From NCBI RefSeq assembly GCF_011493005.1, contig NZ_CP049156.1, positions 3,534,001 to 3,598,000 of the forward strand: 64,000 nt of DNA, in the 5' to 3' direction. How positions within the stretch are numbered: the first letter of the stretch is position 1; each line of letters starts with the position of its first letter. This document shows positions 56,422-64,000 of the stretch, one piece after another. Made by a program: the position numbers and the translations under genes. The notes beneath the pieces were generated by a model. The model searched no databases, had not been told where the DNA came from, and worked only from the letters and a program-made list of their open reading frames with translations. This DNA is from Caballeronia sp. SBC1 (GTDB taxonomy: Bacteria > Pseudomonadota > Gammaproteobacteria > Burkholderiales > Burkholderiaceae).

Positions 56422-57684
56422 ATGACTCAATCCGTATTCTCGCGCTCCGAAGGCGTGCTGCAGGTCGAAGGCGTCTCGGCCGCGTCGCTGGCCGAGCAGT
56501 TCGGCACACCGCTCTATGTATATTCGCGCAGCGCGTTGACTGACGCATATAAAGCTTATGCCGATGCCTGCAACGGCCGCCGCGCCACTATCCACGTAGC
56601 TGTGAAAGCCAACAGCAACCTCGCGGTGCTGAACGTATTCGCGCGACTTGGCGCGGGCTTCGACATCGTCTCGTCGGGTGAACTGGCGCGCGTGCTGGCT
56701 GCGGGCGGCAAGGCCGAAAACACCGTGTTTTCCGGCGTCGGCAAGACGACGGCAGAAATGCGCGAAGCACTCGATGCCGGCGTGAAGTGCTTCAACGTCG
56801 AGTCCATTCCCGAACTGCACGCGCTGAACGAAGTGGCCAAAGCCGCGGGCAAACAAGCGCCGGTATCGCTGCGCGTGAATCCTGACGTCGACGCCAAAAC
56901 GCATCCGTATATTTCCACGGGCCTGAAGTCGAACAAGTTCGGCGTGGCATTCGCCGATGCTCGCGCGACCTACGAGCAAGCGGCGGCTATGTCGAACCTC
57001 GACGTGATCGGGATCGACTGCCATATCGGTTCGCAGATCACCGAAGTGAGCCCGTATCTCGACGCCGTCGACAAATTGCTGGACCTCGTTGAGCAGATCG
57101 AAGCGGACGGCACGAACATTCATCACGTCGATGTCGGCGGTGGACTCGGCATCACGTACGACGATGAAACGCCGCCTGCTATCGGGGAATTCGTGCGCGC
57201 GGTGCTCGCGCATATCGATGAACGCGGGCACGGTCATCGCGAAGTATATTTCGAGCCGGGCCGCTCGCTGGTCGGCAACGCGGGCGTGTTGCTTACGCGC
57301 GTGGAATACCTGAAACCGGGTGAAGAGAAAAATTTCGCCATCGTCGACGCCGGCATGAACGACCTCGCGCGTCCAGCGATGTATCAGGCATTTCACCGCA
57401 TGGAAGCGGTGGAAAAGCGTGCGACGAAAGCGCAGCTCTACGACGTGGTCGGTCCTGTTTGCGAAAGCGGTGACTGGCTCGGCAAAGATCGGGAACTTGC
57501 CATCGAACAAGGCGATCTGATCGCGATTTTCTCAGCGGGCGCCTACGGTTTCGTGATGAGCTCGAACTACAACACGCGCCCGCGCGCCGCTGAAGTCATG
57601 GTCGATCGTGAACGTGCCCGGCGAGTGCGTGAACGAGAAGAAGTGACTCAGTTGTTCGCGGGCGAATCGATTTTCCCGGACTGA
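56422..57684 (+). CDS. lysA: Diaminopimelate decarboxylase
   Basis: LysA converts meso-diaminopimelate to lysine, the last step of lysine synthesis. The 420-residue fold-type III PLP enzyme has the cofactor lysine Lys62 (VAVKANSN), the phosphate-binding loops VGGGLGITY and FEPGRSLVGNAGVLL, and Cys347 in GPVCESGD of the partner active site. It follows lptM by 61 bases and ends before a strong terminator. Confidence 0.97.
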   Translation: MTQSVFSRSEGVLQVEGVSAASLAEQFGTPLYVYSRSALTDAYKAYADACNGRRATIHVAVKANSNLAVLNVFARLGAGFDIVSSGELARVLAAGGKAENTVFSGVGKTTAEMREALDAGVKCFNVESIPELHALNEVAKAAGKQAPVSLRVNPDVDAKTHPYISTGLKSNKFGVAFADARATYEQAAAMSNLDVIGIDCHIGSQITEVSPYLDAVDKLLDLVEQIEADGTNIHHVDVGGGLGITYDDETPPAIGEFVRAVLAHIDERGHGHREVYFEPGRSLVGNAGVLLTRVEYLKPGEEKNFAIVDAGMNDLARPAMYQAFHRMEAVEKRATKAQLYDVVGPVCESGDWLGKDRELAIEQGDLIAIFSAGAYGFVMSSNYNTRPRAAEVMVDRERARRVREREEVTQLFAGESIFPD

Positions 57685-57703
57685 CTTCAGTTGGTCCGAT
57701 CAG

Positions 57704-57746
57704 CATGAAAAAGGGCGACGCCATTCAAGCGTCGTCCTTTTTCATG
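57704..57746. terminator. Bidirectional terminator between lysA and msrQ
   Basis: An 18-bp stem with one G-T pair (57704-57721 and 57729-57746, loop CATTCAA) lies 19 bases after lysA. Runs of five A and five T in the arms provide the T-tract on both strands. Confidence 0.9.
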
Positions 57747-57770
57747 CATGTCTCGATCATTCGGCCAGAG

Positions 57771-58436
57771 CTACACCGCGCGTACCCGAGTAATTCGCGA
57801 GCGCAGCCAGACAATCACCCGCCACGCCAGCAAGATCACCACGATCGAACCATAGATCTTCGGCAAGATGAGATCGTGCTTGCCCGCTTTCATCCACCAG
57901 AAGTGCAGGATCGCGAGCACGGCGATCGGATAGATCAGCCTATGCAGCGTTTGCCAGCGGCGACCGAGCTTCCTGACCATCGCTTTCGGCGACGTCACGG
58001 CGAGCGGGATCAGCAGCACGAACGCCGAGAAACCCACCAGGATGAACGGCCGCTTGACGATGTCCTTGAGGATGGCGAAGACATCGAACCATTTGTCGAA
58101 CCAGACGTATGTGGTGAAGTGCAGCACGACATAGAAGAACGCAAATAGCCCGAGCATCCGTCGAAAACGCAGCAGCGAGTTCAGGCCGGTCAGTCGGCGA
58201 ACCGGCGTAACAGCAAGCGTGATGCACAGGAAAACGAGCGTCCACAGGCCGGTCGAGCGGGTAATGAATTCGATCGGATTAGCGCCCAAACCGCCTGTGA
58301 AACCGAGCAGAACGATACGCGCGAGCGGATACAACCCGCCAAGAAATACAGCCACTTTCGCCGGCACGATCCAGTTCGCGCTACCTACCGCAACACGCGC
58401 TACCGGCTTTGTTTTGACATCGGAAGCCACTGCCAT
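57771..58436 (-). CDS. msrQ: MsrQ, heme-binding membrane subunit of MsrPQ
   Basis: MsrQ hands electrons from the quinone pool to periplasmic MsrP. The 221-residue protein has about six helices and histidine ligands in FYVVLHFTTYVWFD, LGRRWQTLHRLIYPIAVLAI and LHFWWMKAG, matching the family. It follows msrP by 16 bases. Confidence 0.95.
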   Translation of the reverse strand: MAVASDVKTKPVARVAVGSANWIVPAKVAVFLGGLYPLARIVLLGFTGGLGANPIEFITRSTGLWTLVFLCITLAVTPVRRLTGLNSLLRFRRMLGLFAFFYVVLHFTTYVWFDKWFDVFAILKDIVKRPFILVGFSAFVLLIPLAVTSPKAMVRKLGRRWQTLHRLIYPIAVLAILHFWWMKAGKHDLILPKIYGSIVVILLAWRVIVWLRSRITRVRAV

Positions 58437-58452
58437 TCTTATCCCCTAAACC

Positions 58453-59442
58453 TTAAAAATTGGCCTTGAGATCCATGCCGCGATACAACGACGCAACCTG
58501 ATCGCCGTATCCGTTGAACATCAGCGTCTTGCGCTTTGGCGTGAAAAAACCGTCCTCGCCAATGCGCCGTTCCGTTGCCTGGCTCCAGCGCGGATGATCG
58601 ACGTTCGGGTTCACGTTCGAGTAAAAGCCATACTCTTTCGGCGCATATTCACTCCAGCTCGTTTTCGGCTGTTGCTCGACAAAACGAATCTTCACCAACG
58701 ATTTCGCGCTCTTGAAGCCGTATTTCCATGGCACCACTACACGCACTGGCGCGCCGTTCTGATTCGGCAGCACTTCACCGTACAAACCGACGGTCAGCAG
58801 CGCCAGCGGATTCATCGCCTCGTCCATGCGCAAACCTTCGGAATACGGCCAGTCGAGAATCGGGTCAGACAGCCCGGGCATTTGCGAGGGATCGGCGAGC
58901 GTGATGAATTGAACGTACTTCGCATTGCCCGTTGGCTGCGCCCGCTTGATGATTTCGGACAGCGGAATACCGATCCACGGGATCACCATTGACCACCCTT
59001 CCACGCACCGCAGCCTATACACGCGCTCCTCGAGCGGCGCGAGTTTCACGATTTCATCGATGTCATACACCTTCGCGTTCTTGATCTCACCTTCCACCGA
59101 TATCTTCCACGGCCGCGGCCGAAGCGTGTGCGCGTTTTGCGCGGGATCGGCCTTGTCCGTGCCGAACTCGTAGAAGTTGTTGTAGCTCGTGATGTCCTTG
59201 AACGGCGTCACCTTGTCCAGCGCGACGAACTTCGTGTTCGTGGTCGCGGCAAGCTTCTGGCCCTTTGCATCGGGCGATGTCATCGTGGCGAGCGCTTCGC
59301 CGTTCACGCCAACGAGTCCCGTCGCGGCCAGCGCACCCGCGGCGCGCAACACGCGCCGGCGGTTCTCGAAGAACGCGCGCGGCGTGATCTCGCTTCGGGC
59401 GATGTCGTCCCCGAAAAGCTGACGTGTATGTTTCATAACCAT
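58453..59442 (-). CDS. msrP: MsrP, periplasmic methionine sulfoxide reductase, molybdoenzyme
   Basis: MsrP repairs oxidised methionine in envelope proteins. I start it at the ATG at 59442 (329 residues) because AGGGG lies eight bases upstream. The N-terminus has a twin-arginine signal ([11 protein letters not shown], about 26-36), the substrate route for the tatABC products in this window. The molybdenum ligand is Cys146 (YRLRCVEGW). Other family phrases are [13 protein letters not shown] and [14 protein letters not shown]. It is followed by msrQ. Confidence 0.95.
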   Translation of the reverse strand: MVMKHTRQLFGDDIARSEITPRAFFENRRRVLRAAGALAATGLVGVNGEALATMTSPDAKGQKLAATTNTKFVALDKVTPFKDITSYNNFYEFGTDKADPAQNAHTLRPRPWKISVEGEIKNAKVYDIDEIVKLAPLEERVYRLRCVEGWSMVIPWIGIPLSEIIKRAQPTGNAKYVQFITLADPSQMPGLSDPILDWPYSEGLRMDEAMNPLALLTVGLYGEVLPNQNGAPVRVVVPWKYGFKSAKSLVKIRFVEQQPKTSWSEYAPKEYGFYSNVNPNVDHPRWSQATERRIGEDGFFTPKRKTLMFNGYGDQVASLYRGMDLKANF

Positions 59443-59549
59443 TTCGATACCCCTGACATTCGTGTTGCGGCCCGCGTCCACGTCGCCGCTGCTATAGCTA
59501 TATTCGTGGCAAACACCGAATCGGTTTCAGCTATTCCGCTCAGGCAATA

Positions 59550-59585
59550 AAAAAACCGCCAGCAAATCTTGCGTGGCGGTTTTTT
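59550..59585 (-). terminator. Rho-independent terminator after ccsB
   Basis: A 12-bp stem (arms AAAAAACCGCCA and TGGCGGTTTTTT, about 59550-59561 and 59574-59585) is followed on the minus strand by a T-run. It separates the ccs transcript from msrPQ downstream. Confidence 0.88.
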
Positions 59586-59606
59586 GTCGGCGTTTAGCGG
59601 CAGATA

Positions 59607-60809
59607 TTACAGCTTGCCGTAACTATGCAGGCCGGAGAGGAACATATTGACGCCCAGGAACGCGAACGTGGTGACCAGCAAACCGGTCAATGCCCACCAT
59701 GCGGCCACCGAGCCACGCAGACCCTTCATCAGGCGCATATGCAGCCAGGCGGCGTAATTCAGCCACACAATCAGCGCCCACGTTTCCTTCGGGTCCCAGC
59801 TCCAGTAACCGCCCCACGCTTCAGCAGCCCACAACGCACCAAGAATAGTCGCGATGGTGAAGAACGCGAAACCGACCGCGATTGACTTGTACATCACGTC
59901 GTCGAGCACTTCGAGCGATGGCAGGCGATCCGCCAGGATGCCGCGTTCCTTGACGAGATAAGCGACGCCAACCATGGCCGCCAGCGCAAAACTGCCATAA
60001 CCGATGAAATTCGCCGGCACGTGGATTTTCATCCACCAGCTTTGCAGCGCGGGCACGAGCGGCTGGATCTGCTGGGCATCGCGGGCGATCGAATACCACA
60101 TCAGGAAGCCGACCGCCGCGCTGATCACCAGCAGCACGAACGCGCCCATTGCGCGCGTGCTGTAGTGCTGCTCGTAGTACAAATAAAACAGCGACGTAAT
60201 CAGGCAGAACAGCACGAAAACTTCATACAAGTTCGAAATAGGGATGTGACCGACGTCCGAACCGATCAGGTAAGACTCGTACCAACGCACCATCAGACCG
60301 GTGAAGCCCATCAACACTGCTGCCCAGGTCATCTTCGAACCAATCGCGCCGCCAGTAGGCGAACGCGAAAGCAAGCCGATCCAGTAGAACACGGTGGCCA
60401 GCACAAGCAGCGCGCTCATCCACAAGATGGCCGACTGACTCGACAAGAAGTATTTGAGGAAGAAGTTGGTGTCGGCGCGGGCGAGGTCCCCGTGATAAAG
60501 CTGCAACGACAACAACGACATCACCGCGATGCACGCAATCAGCAGCCGCACCGGCTTCCAGCGCCATCCGAGCACCACGAACACCGGCACGGCGCAGCAC
60601 AGCACCAGCTTGTCGTAATAGTTCATGAACGGGTAATACCGGAACAGCGCGAAACCCGCGCCGGCAACCATCGCTAGCGCGAACAGCCAGTCGGTCGCGC
60701 CGAGACGCTTGAGAAACGGACGTTCGTCGAAGAGGTCCGGATCGACGGGCACTTTGCCCGCGCGCTGTTGCGCAAGAGTCGAATGCGAGGAGGCTTGTGT
60801 GAGGTCCAT
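59607..60809 (-). CDS. ccsB: Cytochrome c biogenesis protein CcsB/ResC (system II heme handling)
   Basis: CcsB (also called CcsA or ResC) works with ResB to move heme across the membrane and attach it to apocytochromes c. The 400-residue protein has about eight helices and the tryptophan-rich WWD-type motif WGGYWSWDPKETWAL (about 330-344), with flanking histidines. It begins four bases after the resB stop. System II maturation, not the Ccm system, is thus used for the bc1 and c4 cytochromes. Confidence 0.94.
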   Translation of the reverse strand: MDLTQASSHSTLAQQRAGKVPVDPDLFDERPFLKRLGATDWLFALAMVAGAGFALFRYYPFMNYYDKLVLCCAVPVFVVLGWRWKPVRLLIACIAVMSLLSLQLYHGDLARADTNFFLKYFLSSQSAILWMSALLVLATVFYWIGLLSRSPTGGAIGSKMTWAAVLMGFTGLMVRWYESYLIGSDVGHIPISNLYEVFVLFCLITSLFYLYYEQHYSTRAMGAFVLLVISAAVGFLMWYSIARDAQQIQPLVPALQSWWMKIHVPANFIGYGSFALAAMVGVAYLVKERGILADRLPSLEVLDDVMYKSIAVGFAFFTIATILGALWAAEAWGGYWSWDPKETWALIVWLNYAAWLHMRLMKGLRGSVAAWWALTGLLVTTFAFLGVNMFLSGLHSYGKL

Positions 60810-60813
60810 GTTC

Positions 60814-63042
60814 TTACCGAGTTGAATCCTGCGAGCCGGTGGACTTGGTGTCCGCGGGCGTTTGCGGTGATGAGGACACCGGCTGTGACTTGACGCCCAG
60901 CATGGCGCCGATCGCGTCGCGCGTTCGCGCGAACTCCTTCTCGTAATCGATCGTACGCCGTGCAGTGGACATTGCCATCAACACGCTCGTGTCGCCCGTT
61001 GCCGTGTCTTTGAGCCAGAACCAGAGACGACGTTCACGCACGTAAAACATCGAGAAAATGCCGAATACGAGCAGAAGGCTGCCAAGATACACCACTTTTT
61101 TGCCCGGTGCGCGCGTCAACTGGAACACGGAAGCCTGGATCTGCTTAAACGAATCGAGTTGCAGAAAAACCGGCGATCCGTACAGAAAGCTGTCCGAAAG
61201 TGCATTGATCGACGATTGCACGAATTGCGTGTTTTTCGCGTCCGGCGGCGCTTCCGGCAGGCCGTTCTGAGCCCGCGAAATCTGCCAAAGATCCCAAGTC
61301 GCGCCTTCCAGCATGCGCAGCAACAAACCTGCCGCCTTTTCCTGCTCGCCCTTGGGCACGGATTTATCGATAAAACCCGCTATTGCCTGGAAACCGCCCA
61401 ACGTGGCGCCCGGCTGCCCTGGGACCGCCGCCACGCCGGTTTCGTCCGCGCCCGCGAACAGGTTCAGCACCCGCGACGCGCTTTCTTCCAGATGTTTCTG
61501 CAAGTCCGCGTTCGCTTCCGGCACCGAGCGCTTCGCGAAACGACGCGCCGCTTCATCGCGCATGGCGGGCGTTTCCAGAGCGGCGCGCAGGTTCATCCAC
61601 TGCTTGATCGAGCTTTGGTCGTCGGCGGGAATGCGCAAATAGCGGAACGGATCGTTCGGGCTGAGACGCATGCCGGCGAGGAACATCGGCTGGCCTTGTA
61701 CGTCGACCGGCAGCATGTAGTTGTTGAACTCGCGCGCCTGACCATCCGTGCCCCGTACCTTGTATTGCACCGATGGCCCGACGTTACGTAGATCCGTCGG
61801 CTTCGACGTCTTCGCGCCAGAACCCAGCCGTTCGTCAAAGGCCTGCTTCAGCGTCTGCGTCTGGGCGACACCACGGGTATCGATCGAACCGTTGCCGTCG
61901 GTGACGTTTTCGACGTTGATCGCGCGGAAATCGGTGAACTCCACGGTTTCGCCCTGACCGCCAATGATCTGCGGGTTCATTGGCGCCGTCCCACCAATGG
62001 CGCCATCGAACGGCGTGGTTTTCGCGCTGCCGCCGGTCATGGGCCACGCGGTCATGGCGAGTTTCGAGCCGCCGTCCTGGAAGCTCGATTGATAGATCGA
62101 AATACCGTCGTACGTGAACGGTTCATTCACCTCCACACGTGCCGGGATGCGCTTGCCGGTCGCATGATCGATCACGACGATATCGCTCGCAAACAGCTTC
62201 GGCATGCCCGTCGAGTAATAGTCGACGATGAATTTATTAAGCTGGATGGAGAACGGCAGATCCTGGATCAGCGAGCCGTCCTGCTGATTCAGGATGGCCG
62301 TTGCGACATGCTGCCCTTCCGGCACCCAGGCGTAACCGCGGAACGTGGGATTCGACGTCGGCAGCCGGTGATTCGGCGCGATGTCGTTGATGACTTCGTT
62401 CGATGCGATCGGTGTCTTGTTGAATAGCAGCATCTGCAGCTTGATCGGCAAATTGCTGTCCAGCAAGCCGCCAATGCAGATGATCACGAACGCCAGATGC
62501 GCGGAGATATAACCGAGCTTCGTCAGCGCGCCACGCTTGGCCGCGATCAGCGTCGCCCCGCTATCCGTCTCGCGCGTGACGAGCTTGTAGCCCATCTTGC
62601 CCACGAGGCGCTGCAACTTGGCGGCGGTCTCAGCACGCGACCCTGCCACCTGCGGGAATTCGCCCTTGTGATGAAACGCCCGCAGACTGCCTTCGTGCAC
62701 CCGATCCTTCCAGCTCTTCATGTCCGCGATCATCTTCGGACCATTGCGGATCACGCACAATGACACTGAGATCACCAGGAACATCAGGATCAGCAAGAAC
62801 CACCACGCGCTATATACGTTGTAGAGGCTCAGGCCGCGGAAAATATCGGCCCAGAACGGACCGAACTGATTGACGTAGTTCGGGTACGGATCTTCCTGCG
62901 TAAGTACCGTACCAATAATGCTTGCTATCGCGAGAATCACGAGCAGAGCGATGGCGAAGCGCATCGAACTGATTGTTTCGATAGCGTGGCGTACGCTGCT
63001 ACGGTTCGACTTCGACTGCAATCCCGACGTGGTGACGCTCAT
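60814..63042 (-). CDS. resB: Cytochrome c biogenesis protein ResB (Ccs1)
   Basis: ResB is the partner of CcsB in system II cytochrome c maturation. The 742-residue protein has three helices near the N-terminus (about 27-50, 78-100 and 177-197) with SSMRFAIALLVILAIASIIG at the start, a large periplasmic domain and one helix near the C-terminus (about 650-670). The family phrase TYDGISIYQSSFQDGGS-type (FTYDGISIYQSSFQDGGS) is clear. It heads the two-gene ccs transcript. Confidence 0.94.
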   Translation of the reverse strand: MSVTTSGLQSKSNRSSVRHAIETISSMRFAIALLVILAIASIIGTVLTQEDPYPNYVNQFGPFWADIFRGLSLYNVYSAWWFLLILMFLVISVSLCVIRNGPKMIADMKSWKDRVHEGSLRAFHHKGEFPQVAGSRAETAAKLQRLVGKMGYKLVTRETDSGATLIAAKRGALTKLGYISAHLAFVIICIGGLLDSNLPIKLQMLLFNKTPIASNEVINDIAPNHRLPTSNPTFRGYAWVPEGQHVATAILNQQDGSLIQDLPFSIQLNKFIVDYYSTGMPKLFASDIVVIDHATGKRIPARVEVNEPFTYDGISIYQSSFQDGGSKLAMTAWPMTGGSAKTTPFDGAIGGTAPMNPQIIGGQGETVEFTDFRAINVENVTDGNGSIDTRGVAQTQTLKQAFDERLGSGAKTSKPTDLRNVGPSVQYKVRGTDGQAREFNNYMLPVDVQGQPMFLAGMRLSPNDPFRYLRIPADDQSSIKQWMNLRAALETPAMRDEAARRFAKRSVPEANADLQKHLEESASRVLNLFAGADETGVAAVPGQPGATLGGFQAIAGFIDKSVPKGEQEKAAGLLLRMLEGATWDLWQISRAQNGLPEAPPDAKNTQFVQSSINALSDSFLYGSPVFLQLDSFKQIQASVFQLTRAPGKKVVYLGSLLLVFGIFSMFYVRERRLWFWLKDTATGDTSVLMAMSTARRTIDYEKEFARTRDAIGAMLGVKSQPVSSSPQTPADTKSTGSQDSTR

Positions 63043-63063
63043 TCAAACTCCGGCTGAACAGCA

Positions 63064-63112
63064 AAAAAGGGTGGAGACGCGAGCGGTCTTTGACCGGCAT
63101 CCCACCCTTTTT
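63064..63112 (-). terminator. Rho-independent terminator between cytochrome c4 and resB
   Basis: An 11-bp stem (63064-63074 and 63102-63112) closes a 27-base loop that holds a second small hairpin, followed on the minus strand by a T-run (TTTTTTGC). It would end the cytochrome c4 transcript some 190 bases after its stop codon. Confidence 0.8.
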
Positions 63113-63303
63113 CTTATTTTGCGCGCCGGCCTCGTCGGGCCGGCTTCGTACGTCGTTCGGCTATGACTTTAAGCCATGACTTCTGGACTATGACTCGCAC
63201 ATGTGACGTCCGGGCGACGCTGCGCGCATCTTAATGCAGACCCGCACTTGATGCAGGCGGGTCGTACGGACGATTACAGACCGTCAGCAAAGCTTATTGA
63301 CCG

Positions 63304-63990
63304 TCAATGAAGGCCCGCAATGTAGTCTGCAACCGCCTTCACTTCCGCCTCATTCAAGCGCAGTGCGATGGTGTGCATTGGCTCACTGTTGTTGCGCGTG
63401 CCCTGTGCAAACGCAGTGAGTTGCGCGGCCGTGTAGTCGGACCATTGGCCCGACAACCGCGGATACTGCACCGGTACGCCCATGCCCGTTGCCCCATGAC
63501 ACGCGGCACACGCCGGGACACCCCTGTCGGCAACGCCGCCGCGGTAAATCTTCTGCCCGACCGGCACGGTGTTCTTGTCACGCGCGTAGCCCGGCTTAGC
63601 CTTCTGTGTCTCAAAATACGCAGCCACGTTGACCATGTCCTGATCGTTCAACGCACCCGCAATGCCGGCCATGATCGGGTTCTTGCGCGCCGGCTCTTTC
63701 GCGCCCGGCTGCGTCTTGTAATCCTTCAACTGCTTGACGATGTACTCGGCATGCTGGCCTGCGAGCTTCGGAAACGCGCCGCCGGCGCTGTTGCCGTCTG
63801 CTCCGTGACATGCTGCGCAAACCTGGGTGGCAATTGCCTGGCCCCTCGTCACGTCAGGCTTGGCGGGGACTCCGGGCGTACCCGATGCACCTGCGTCTGC
63901 CGCTTGCGCTGTGACTGTCCAGCCTACCAACCCCGCTCCTAATGCTGCTGCTAATTCCAGGACCATCAGAGTCTTGTACAGTCGGTTCAT
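63304..63990 (-). CDS. Diheme cytochrome c4
   Basis: A 228-residue periplasmic electron carrier that links complex III to terminal oxidases. It has a signal peptide (about 1-31, cleaved near AQAA) and two c-type domains with CAACH sites at 58-62 and 161-165, each followed by the distal Met region (NPIMAGI and EPMHTIA). It is the first gene in this minus-strand block; its promoter lies at or beyond the right edge. The ccs genes downstream mature such cytochromes. Confidence 0.95.
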   Translation of the reverse strand: MNRLYKTLMVLELAAALGAGLVGWTVTAQAADAGASGTPGVPAKPDVTRGQAIATQVCAACHGADGNSAGGAFPKLAGQHAEYIVKQLKDYKTQPGAKEPARKNPIMAGIAGALNDQDMVNVAAYFETQKAKPGYARDKNTVPVGQKIYRGGVADRGVPACAACHGATGMGVPVQYPRLSGQWSDYTAAQLTAFAQGTRNNSEPMHTIALRLNEAEVKAVADYIAGLH

Positions 63991-64000
63991 TCGCGTACCC

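Noticed and set aside
55987..57510. 507-codon minus-strand frame opposite lptM and lysA
   Set aside because: Shadow of lysA; composition and lack of motifs argue against it.
63239..63263. 7-bp hairpin GACCCGC/GCGGGTC downstream of cytochrome c4
   Set aside because: Short stem, long loop and no T-run; the stronger terminator is at 63064-63112.
1..64000. CRISPR array, prophage, integron or insertion sequence with inverted repeats
   Set aside because: No regularly spaced repeats, phage genes, integrase or flanking duplications were seen; the only transposase relative lacks element ends.

Overview
The window is about 64 kb of GC-rich (roughly 60-63 %) DNA, densely packed with ordinary chromosomal genes, most of them on the minus strand. 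Gene content and order (murA-his-tatABC, mlaFEDACB-ibaG-murA, gltBD, ponA-pilMNOPQ-aroKB, petABC, system II cytochrome c maturation) point to a beta-proteobacterium of the Burkholderiaceae, most likely the Burkholderia/Paraburkholderia/Caballeronia group, main chromosome. The taxonomic call is an inference from gene order and protein style; no rRNA gene is present to confirm it.

Layout. 1-1.6 kb: cytochrome bc1 genes (cytochrome b is cut by the left edge; Rieske protein). 1.8-3.8 kb: a NIF3-family protein and a divergent HtrA protease. 3.9-16 kb (minus): tatCBA, a HIT hydrolase, a small membrane protein, the histidine cluster (hisE I F A H, marC, hisB C D G) and murA. 16-22.6 kb (minus): ibaG, a two-gene ABC exporter, and the complete Mla phospholipid-transport set mlaF-E-D-A-C-B. 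22.7-26.3 kb (minus): thiO-S-G-E behind a TPP riboswitch. 26.6-29.8 kb (plus): an SbmA/YddA-like ABC transporter and an MFS permease. 29.9-37.2 kb (minus): alpha carbonic anhydrase and glutamate synthase gltD/gltB. 37.5-40 kb: a RAYT-like transposase relative, an OmpW porin and a DUF883 membrane protein. 40-45.3 kb (minus): glycerol-3-phosphate uptake ugpB-A-E-C plus ugpQ, with a small ABM-fold gene inside. 45.3-52.9 kb (minus): dgt-like HD hydrolase, aroB, aroK and the type IV pilus genes pilQ, a fused pilO-pilP, pilN and pilM. 53.2-57.7 kb: penicillin-binding protein 1A, cyaY, lptM and lysA. 57.8-64 kb (minus): msrQ/msrP, ccsB/resB and cytochrome c4.

How it fits together. Several blocks serve the envelope and respiration: bc1 complex, cytochrome c4, heme attachment (ResB/CcsB), Tat export (needed for the Rieske protein and MsrP), Mla lipid transport, LptM, PBP1A and type IV pili. 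Others are biosynthetic: histidine, thiamine, glutamate, shikimate and lysine. Regulation visible in sequence is limited to one riboswitch and a set of Rho-independent terminators; I found no gene for a classical DNA-binding transcription regulator, no tRNA or rRNA, no CRISPR array and no prophage.

Novelty. I do not see an obviously new defence or mobile system. The most unusual items are the PilO-PilP fusion, the roughly 155-residue extra domain in front of ThiE, the RAYT relative with a broken HUH motif, the ABM-fold gene inside the ugp operon and the duplicated start region near dgt.
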